Below are positions 58,705-64,000 of a DNA stretch of 64,000 bases, in pieces. This stretch comes from Streptomyces malaysiensis subsp. samsunensis (GTDB taxonomy: Bacteria; Actinomycetota; Actinomycetes; Streptomycetales; Streptomycetaceae). Position 1 is the stretch's first letter. Each line of letters opens with the position of its first letter. Made by a program: the position numbers and the translations under genes. The DNA is taken from contig NZ_JANIIC010000020.1 in NCBI RefSeq assembly GCF_024519315.1, positions 62,001 through 126,000 of the forward strand. The letters are read 5' to 3'. Below the pieces are notes generated by a model. It was not told the origin of the DNA and did no database searches. It saw only the letters and a list, made by a program, of their open reading frames with translations.

Positions 58705-60159
58705 CTAACCCCCCGCCAACACCTCGCCGCACGCGATACGCAGCCGCCGCACCCCCTCGGCCAGCTCGCCGGTGCCCGCCACCGACGCGAAGCTCAACCG
58801 CACATGCGGCGCGGGCGGTTCGGCGGAGAAGTACGGGCGGCCGGGGGCGACGGCGACCCCGGCGCGCAGCGCGGCGGAGGCGAAGGCCGCCTCGTCGGCG
58901 CCCTGGGGCAGCCGTAGCCACAAGTGGTACCCGCCGGGCGGGACATGGCGCAGCTCCAGCTCGGGCAGCTCACGCCGTACGGCGGTGGCGAGCGCCTCGC
59001 GGCGGGTGTGCAGTTCGGCGGCGACATGGCGCAAGTGGCGGGACCAGGAGGGCGCGCCGACGAGTTCCAGGGCGGTCTCCTGGAGCGGGCGGGGCACGAA
59101 GAAGCTGTCGACGACCTGGATCGCGCGCAGCCGCTCCAGCACCGGGCCGCGGGCGGCGAGCGCGCCCACCCGCAGACTGGGCGAGGTGGCCTTGGTGAGC
59201 GAGCAGACGTGGACCACCACCCCGTCGGGGTCGTCGGCGGCGAGGGTGGCGGGCAGCGGGCCCGCGTCCTCGTGGACCAGCCGCCGCGCGAAGTCGTCCT
59301 CCACCACGAAGGCGCCCGCCTCACGGGCGATCGCGAGCACCTCGCGGCGCCGCTCGGCGGAGAGCATCGCACCGGTGGGGTTCTGGAACAGCGGCTGGCA
59401 GACGAAGACCCGGGCGCCGGACGCCCGCAGCGCGTCGGCGAGCAGCTCGGGGCGGACCCCGTCGGCGTCCACCGGGACCGGGACGGGGCGCAGCCCGGAG
59501 GCGCGGGCGGCGGCCAGCATCCCGGGGTAGGTGGGGGATTCGACGAGGACGGGCGCGCCGGGTGGCGCGAGCGCGCGCAGCGCGCAGGTGAGCGCGGACT
59601 GGCCGCCCGCGGTGACCAGGACGTCGGAGGCGCCGAGGGCTCCGGACGGGCCGCCGATCTCCCGGGCGAACCAGGCGCGCAGCTCGGGCAGGCCCTCCAC
59701 CGGCGGGCGGCCCCATGCCCCGGGCCGCCGTCCGGCGCGGGCCAGGGCGGCGGCCAGCGCCCGTTCGGGCTGGAGCGAGGAGTGCAGATAGCCGCCGTTG
59801 AACTCCAGGATCCCGGGCGGCGGGGCGGCCAGCGTGGCCAGCACACCGGAGGCGTCCACCGAACGCGGCACCGGCTCACCGGCCGTCTCCACGCTCAGCG
59901 CGACCTCCTGCCAGGAGGTGTCGCCCGGCCGTGGCGCCCCGGCCGGTGGCCGGTCGGCGCGGAAGGCACCGGCGCCGGGGCGGGTGACCACGAGTCCTTC
60001 GGCGACGAGCGCGGCGAGGGCGCGGGAGACGGTCACCGGGCTCACCCGGTGGCGCTCGACCAGGGCACGGCTGGATGGCAGCTTCTCTCCTGGTGAGTAG
60101 CGGTTCAGCTCCTTACGCAGCGAACCCGCGAGTTCGGCCACACTGCTACGCTGTTGCAT
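58705..60159 (-). CDS. MocR/PdxR-type regulator (HTH plus aminotransferase domain)
   Basis: The 484-residue protein has a GntR-type winged helix (about 8-75; VERHRVSPVTVSRALAALVAEGL) and a fold-type I aminotransferase-like domain (about 110-480) with PLP lysine in SLTKATSPSLRVG and Asp-rich EDDF. MocR proteins sense PLP or amino-acid adducts and regulate adjacent genes. ATG 60159 shares two bases with the start of the divergent EamA gene, so it most likely controls that transporter. Confidence 0.9.
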   Translation of the reverse strand: MQQRSSVAELAGSLRKELNRYSPGEKLPSSRALVERHRVSPVTVSRALAALVAEGLVVTRPGAGAFRADRPPAGAPRPGDTSWQEVALSVETAGEPVPRSVDASGVLATLAAPPPGILEFNGGYLHSSLQPERALAAALARAGRRPGAWGRPPVEGLPELRAWFAREIGGPSGALGASDVLVTAGGQSALTCALRALAPPGAPVLVESPTYPGMLAAARASGLRPVPVPVDADGVRPELLADALRASGARVFVCQPLFQNPTGAMLSAERRREVLAIAREAGAFVVEDDFARRLVHEDAGPLPATLAADDPDGVVVHVCSLTKATSPSLRVGALAARGPVLERLRAIQVVDSFFVPRPLQETALELVGAPSWSRHLRHVAAELHTRREALATAVRRELPELELRHVPPGGYHLWLRLPQGADEAAFASAALRAGVAVAPGRPYFSAEPPAPHVRLSFASVAGTGELAEGVRRLRIACGEVLAGG

Positions 60160-60180
60160 GAAAGCAGAGGATAGCGCTAC
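60147..60180. promoter_or_regulatory. Overlapping divergent leaderless-type promoters
   Basis: On the plus strand TACGCT (60147-60152) lies 5 bp before ATG 60158; on the minus strand TATCCT lies 8 bp before ATG 60159. Both are spaced so that transcription could begin at or next to the start codon. No clear -35 boxes are seen. Confidence 0.45.
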
Positions 60181-61225
60181 TGACAGCAGTGCGATAGCGG
60201 TGAGCGGTGGCCGCGCCGGGATCCGGGGCGATGGCCCCGCCGGAATCGGGGACGACGGCCCCGAGGGCGACCGCGACGGCGGCCCCGCCCGGCGCCCGGA
60301 CGACACCCCGGCGCCCCAGGCGCCCCCGGCGCCGTCCGCCCCCCGCATCGGCACCGTGCTCGCCGTGCTCGGCGTGGCCGCCTTCTCCCTCACCTTCCCC
60401 GCCACCGCCTGGGCGCTCACCGGCCTCGGCCCCTGGTCGGTGACCACCTGCCGGGTGGTGCTCGCCGCGCTGATCGCGGGCGGGGCGATGGCCGCACTGC
60501 GGGTCCCGGTGCCGGACCGCCGCCACTGGCCGGGGCTGCTGGTCGTCGCGGCCGGGGTCGTCGTGGGCTTCCCGCTGCTGACCACGCTCGCCCTCCAGAC
60601 TTCCACCACGTCGCACGCGGCCGTGGTGGTCGGCCTGCTGCCGCTCACCACCGCCGCCTTCTCCGCCGTACGCACCGGGGTACGGCCCTCGCGGGTGTTC
60701 TGGGCGGCGGCGCTGGCCGGGGCCGCGGTGGTGATCGTCTTCGCGGTGCAGCAGAGCGGCGGCGCGCCCACCACCGGCGATCTGTATCTGTTCGGCGCGC
60801 TGGTGGCGTGCGCGGCGGGCTACACCGAGGGCGGCCGGCTGGCCGGCCATATGCCGGGCTGGCAGGTGATCGGCTGGGCGCTGGTGGGCTGTCTGCCGCT
60901 GTCGTTGCCGGGCGCGGTGTTCGCGCTGCTGGGCGAGGACATCCACCTCGACGGCCGTACGGTGGCCGGGCTGCTGTGGCTGGCGGCCGGTTCGCAGTTC
61001 GTGGGCCTGGTGGTCTGGTACCGGGGGATGGCCGCCATCGGGGTGGCCAGGGCCAGTCAGCTCCAACTGGCCCAGCCGCTGCTCACCCTGGTGTGGTCGG
61101 TGCTGCTGCTCGGCGAGACGCTGACCCCGGCCGCCCCGATCGCCGCCGTCGCGGTGCTGGTGTGCATCGGGGTGACACAGCGGGCGCGGGTCCCGGCCGG
61201 AGCAAACCGGGACAACCGGCCATAG
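60158..61225 (+). CDS. EamA/DMT-family transporter
   Basis: The 355-residue protein has a long polar N-terminus (1-60, Asp/Gly/Pro-rich) followed by ten predicted helices in two EamA repeats. The second repeat includes RASQLQLAQPLLTLVWSVLLLGE, the usual signature end. Such drug/metabolite transporters often export amino acids or vitamins; the divergent MocR gene suggests a PLP- or amino-acid-linked substrate. ATG 60158 overlaps the regulator's start codon; a start further in, near residue 60, would also be compatible with the helix layout. Confidence 0.85.
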   Translation: MKAEDSATDSSAIAVSGGRAGIRGDGPAGIGDDGPEGDRDGGPARRPDDTPAPQAPPAPSAPRIGTVLAVLGVAAFSLTFPATAWALTGLGPWSVTTCRVVLAALIAGGAMAALRVPVPDRRHWPGLLVVAAGVVVGFPLLTTLALQTSTTSHAAVVVGLLPLTTAAFSAVRTGVRPSRVFWAAALAGAAVVIVFAVQQSGGAPTTGDLYLFGALVACAAGYTEGGRLAGHMPGWQVIGWALVGCLPLSLPGAVFALLGEDIHLDGRTVAGLLWLAAGSQFVGLVVWYRGMAAIGVARASQLQLAQPLLTLVWSVLLLGETLTPAAPIAAVAVLVCIGVTQRARVPAGANRDNRP

Positions 61226-61293
61226 ACTGGCCTCAGGGATCGCAGTGTCCTCAGCAGATCGCATTGCCCTCCAGCGGACGGGAGGTCACGCAC

Positions 61294-61500
61294 ATGGAGG
61301 CGACCGTAGGCGACAAGCTGCTCGTGCACGGCAGGGTTGTCGGAATTCACGATCGTGTAGCGGAGATCATCGAAGTGCTCGGGGACCACGGGGAACCGCC
61401 TTACCGCGTGCGTTACGAGGACGACGGCCACGAGTGCCTGTTCTCCCCCGGGCCCGATTCGGTCGTCCGCCACCTGGCCGCCGGACCCCGGCAGCGCTAG
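61294..61500 (+). CDS. DUF1918 protein
   Basis: The 68-residue protein starts MEATVGDKLLVHGRVVG and ends near FSPGPDSVVRHL, matching the small beta-barrel DUF1918 family common in actinobacteria. The YRVRYEDDGHECLFSPG part is the most conserved. Function unknown, possibly nucleic-acid or ligand binding by fold. GGAGG lies 8 bp upstream. Confidence 0.88.
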   Translation: MEATVGDKLLVHGRVVGIHDRVAEIIEVLGDHGEPPYRVRYEDDGHECLFSPGPDSVVRHLAAGPRQR

Positions 61501-61551
61501 CTCTCCCGAGGCCGGGGGCCCTGGCTCGAGCGCCCGGCTCAAGGGCCCGGC

Positions 61552-62784
61552 TCAGCGGGGCGGACGGACACGGTACGGATAGTGGTCGGCGACCACACGC
61601 GCCATGGCGCCGTTGTGGTCGGCGGCCACTTCCTTCGCCGAGAAGTACACATTGCCGCGCACCCGCGGGAAGCCCCGGTCGAAGGTGAGGTGCCGGGACA
61701 GCTCCGCCGGGTCCTGCCAGGGCGCGGGCTGCGCCGGATCGCCCGCCTTGTAGAGCGCCTCGCCGATGTAGAGGTTCACCCCCGTGCCCCGGACCGCCTC
61801 CGACCACCACGGGACGAGCACGGCGTAGTCGGCGGCGGCGAAGCCGATGTTCCAGTAGACCTGCGGAACGATGTAGTCCAGCCATCCCCGCCGCACCCAG
61901 GCCCGGGTGTCCGCGTAGAGGTCGTCGTAGGTCTGCACCCCCGCCGTGGTGGCGGAGCCGAGCGGGTCGGTGGCCTGGTTGCGCCAGACGCCGAAGGGGC
62001 TGATGCCGAACCGCACCCGCCGCCCCAGCAGCTTGACGCGCACGGCCGTCTCGTGCACCAGCCGGTCGATGTTGTTCCGCCGCCAGGCCGCCCGGTCCGG
62101 GAAGCCCGCGCCGTACCGCTCGTACGTCGCGTCGTCGTCGAAGACCTGACCGGCCACCGGATAGGGGTAGAAGTAGTCGTCCCAGTGGACGGCGTCGATG
62201 TCATAGCGCGCGACCGCGTCCAGCATGGCGTCCTGGACGAAGCGGCGGACCTCGGGCAACCCGGGGTCGTAGTAGAGCTTCCCGCCGTACGGCACGACCC
62301 ACTCGGGGTGCACACGGGCCGGATGTGTGGGGATGAGCCGCGAGGGGTCGGTGTGGCCCGCGATCCGGTACGGGTTGAACCAGGCGTGCAGCTCCAGACC
62401 GCGCCGGTGCGCCTCGCGCACCGCGGTGCCCAGCGGATCCCAGCCGGGGTCCCGGCCCTGCACGCCGGTGAGGCACTCCGCCCACGGCTCGTACGGTGAG
62501 GGCCACAGCGCGTCCGCCGTGGGCCGCACCTGGAAGACCACCGCGTTGAGCCGTCGGCGGACGGCGGTGTCGAGGAAGTCCAGCAACTCGGCCCGCTGCT
62601 GGTCCGCGGTGAGGCCGGGCCTGGACGGCCAGTCGCGGTTGGCGACGGTGGCCAGCCACATCCCGCGGAACTCGGGCTGGTGCCCACCGCCCCGCCCCTC
62701 CGCCAGCGCGTCACCCGCGGTGACGGTGGCGGCCAGGGCTCCGGCGGCCGCGACCGTCAGACTTCTGCGCGTGATCCGGCCCAT
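61552..62784 (-). CDS. Secreted family-10-like glycosyl hydrolase (GHL10/DUF187)
   Basis: The 410-residue protein has a Tat-type signal (RRSLTVAAAGALAATVTAG, cleavage near 28). The TIM-barrel domain contains EFRGMWLATVANRDWPS, LNAVVFQVRPTADALWPS, HAWFNPYRIAG, DAVHWDDYFYPYP and DYIVPQVYWNIGF, the GHL10 blocks with acidic residues expected of glycosidases. The substrate is a cell-wall or plant polysaccharide in known relatives, not determined here. ATG 62784 follows GAGGAG. Confidence 0.88.
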   Translation of the reverse strand: MGRITRRSLTVAAAGALAATVTAGDALAEGRGGGHQPEFRGMWLATVANRDWPSRPGLTADQQRAELLDFLDTAVRRRLNAVVFQVRPTADALWPSPYEPWAECLTGVQGRDPGWDPLGTAVREAHRRGLELHAWFNPYRIAGHTDPSRLIPTHPARVHPEWVVPYGGKLYYDPGLPEVRRFVQDAMLDAVARYDIDAVHWDDYFYPYPVAGQVFDDDATYERYGAGFPDRAAWRRNNIDRLVHETAVRVKLLGRRVRFGISPFGVWRNQATDPLGSATTAGVQTYDDLYADTRAWVRRGWLDYIVPQVYWNIGFAAADYAVLVPWWSEAVRGTGVNLYIGEALYKAGDPAQPAPWQDPAELSRHLTFDRGFPRVRGNVYFSAKEVAADHNGAMARVVADHYPYRVRPPR

Positions 62785-62993
62785 GCCCAACTCCTCGCCT
62801 CGGTCGTGTCGCCAACGTAGCCCGGCCACCGGCCGGGGGCCTGTCAACTCCCGCCGATGATGGGGCCCTTGTGGGGCGCCCGGCAATGGTTACCGCGCAT
62901 CCGGGCCGTCCGGGCCCAACACCCCTCGACTACCGCTCGACTTCACCCTTCTCGCATGGCCGTCCGGCCGCTAGCATCGGATTGACGCACGCA

Positions 62994-63007
62994 TGGGAGC
63001 GCTCCCA
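62994..63007. promoter_or_regulatory. CebR-type operator
   Basis: TGGGAGCGCTCCCA is a perfect match to the 14-bp palindrome bound by CebR, the LacI-family cello-oligosaccharide repressor of Streptomyces. It lies 62 bp upstream of the GH74 start and about 210 bp upstream of the divergent GHL10 gene. Confidence 0.85.
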
Positions 63008-63068
63008 AAAGCCCTCGCCCACATGGCCCGCACGCCTCACTACCCCCACGTCCGGAGAGGAAGTTCCC

Positions 63069-64000
63069 GTGCGCAGCAAAGGCAGCAGACCCGTCGGCGC
63101 GCTCATGGCCGCGCTGGCACTCGTCGGGGGATTACTCACCGCGGCCGCCGCCTCCCCGGCCGCCGCCCACCCCGAATCGGCCCCCGGCCGGGCGGCGGCC
63201 CAGGCCGACGCCTACACCTGGAAGAACGTCCGCGTGGACGGCGGCGGCTTCGTCCCCGGCATCGTCTTCAACCGCAAGGAGCGGAACCTCGCCTACGCCC
63301 GCACCGACATCGGCGGGGCATACCGCTGGGACCAGTCCGGCAAACGGTGGGTGCCGCTGCTGGACTCGCTGGACTGGGACCACTGGGGCTGGACCGGGGT
63401 GGTCAGCCTGGCCAGCGACTCCGTGGATCCCGACAAGGTCTATGTGGCGGCCGGTACGTACACCAACAGCTGGGACCCGGGCAATGGCGCGGTCCTGCGC
63501 TCGTCCGACCGGGGCGCCAGCTGGCAGTCCACCACCCTCCCGTTCAAACTGGGCGGCAATATGCCCGGCCGGGGCATGGGGGAACGGCTGGCGGTGGACC
63601 CCAACAGGAACAGCGTGCTCTACCTCGGCGCGCCCAGCGGCAACGGGCTGTGGCGCTCCACCGACTCCGGTGTCACCTGGTCGAAGGCGGCCTCCTTCCC
63701 CAACCCCGGCACCTACGTCCAGGACCCGGGCGACACCAGCGGCTATCTGAGCGACAACCAGGGCGTGGTGTGGGTGACCTTCGACGAGCGCACCGGCTCC
63801 GCCGGCAGCGCGACGAAGACCGTCTACGTGGGCGTGGCCGACAAGGACAACACCGTCTACCGCTCGACGGACGCGGGCGCCACCTGGTCGCGGGTGGCCG
63901 GGCAGCCGACCGGCTACCTCTCCCACAAGGGCGTCCTCGATGCGAAGAACGGCTATCTGTACCTCACCACCAGCGACAAGGGCGGCCCGTACGACGGCGA
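63069..64000 (+). CDS. GH74-like xyloglucanase, N-terminal part
   Basis: GTG 63069 follows GGAGAGGAAG. The first 310 residues are present; the gene runs off the right edge. A signal peptide (about 1-33, ending AAAHPE) leads to a seven-bladed beta-propeller start: WKNVRVDGGGFVPGIVFNR, YARTDIGGAYRWD with the first catalytic Asp of GH74, and repeated BNR-like RSSDRGASW, RSTDSGVTW and RSTDAGATW. It cuts xyloglucan outside the cell. The CebR operator upstream ties it to cellulose/hemicellulose use. Confidence 0.93.
   Translation, partial: MRSKGSRPVGALMAALALVGGLLTAAAASPAAAHPESAPGRAAAQADAYTWKNVRVDGGGFVPGIVFNRKERNLAYARTDIGGAYRWDQSGKRWVPLLDSLDWDHWGWTGVVSLASDSVDPDKVYVAAGTYTNSWDPGNGAVLRSSDRGASWQSTTLPFKLGGNMPGRGMGERLAVDPNRNSVLYLGAPSGNGLWRSTDSGVTWSKAASFPNPGTYVQDPGDTSGYLSDNQGVVWVTFDERTGSAGSATKTVYVGVADKDNTVYRSTDAGATWSRVAGQPTGYLSHKGVLDAKNGYLYLTTSDKGGPYDG

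Overview
The window is chromosomal DNA from a high-GC actinomycete, almost certainly a Streptomyces. Evidence is the extreme third-position GC, the sporulation protein SsgB, many GNAT and regulator genes, Tat-exported hydrolases, a CebR-type operator, and a gene order (ssgB, folate pab genes, tRNAs, cobalamin genes, metNIQ, glpQ, the arg cluster, monomeric isocitrate dehydrogenase) that from memory resembles the S. coelicolor core region around SCO1540-SCO1580. No prophage, CRISPR array, replication origin or complete insertion sequence is visible.

Layout. 1-10.9 kb: the end of a DnaQ-like exonuclease, two tRNA-Val(CAC) genes flanking a decayed exo-rhamnogalacturonan lyase gene, ssgB, a CGNR regulator, a DsbA-like protein, a tandem GNAT, the pabB-pabC pair, a tRNA run (Gly, Cys, Val x3) and a phosphotransferase carrying an in-frame minisatellite. 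11-16.7 kb: an accessory patch with an XRE regulator plus two small unknown proteins, a divergent HxlR/MFS pair whose transporter has lost its middle, and small orphan genes. 16.9-31.8 kb: a MITE-like inverted repeat just upstream of a Ser/Thr kinase, a TrmH-family methyltransferase, three cobalamin genes (cysG-like, a giant BluB-CobT fusion, cobL), and a metNIQ methionine transporter preceded by a Cys-rich leader peptide.

32-49.6 kb: small membrane proteins, a second MITE-like element at a stop codon, an RNA polymerase sigma factor, glpQ, an acyltransferase, hydrolases, argH and argG, then a three-gene flavin electron-transfer cassette (ferric-reductase-like protein, FMN-binding protein, ApbE), a LysE exporter beside a beheaded LysR fragment, and a bile-acid:Na+ symporter-like protein. 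49.7-57.1 kb: argC-argJ-argB-argD-argR in one direction, followed by icd. 57.2-64 kb: GNAT, a histidine-phosphatase-like protein lacking its catalytic histidines, a MocR-type regulator whose start codon overlaps that of a divergent EamA transporter, a DUF1918 protein, a GH10-like hydrolase and the start of a GH74 xyloglucanase under a CebR operator.

How it fits together. ArgR encoded here probably controls both argC and argG through paired ARG boxes of the same geometry (two boxes exactly 20 bp apart). The arg genes present cover acetylglutamate to arginine except argF (ornithine carbamoyltransferase), which is not in the window. The cobalamin genes supply uroporphyrinogen methylation, precorrin-6Y methylation/decarboxylation, and lower-ligand synthesis plus activation. 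The electron-transfer cassette should move electrons across the membrane to a covalently flavinylated extracytoplasmic protein.
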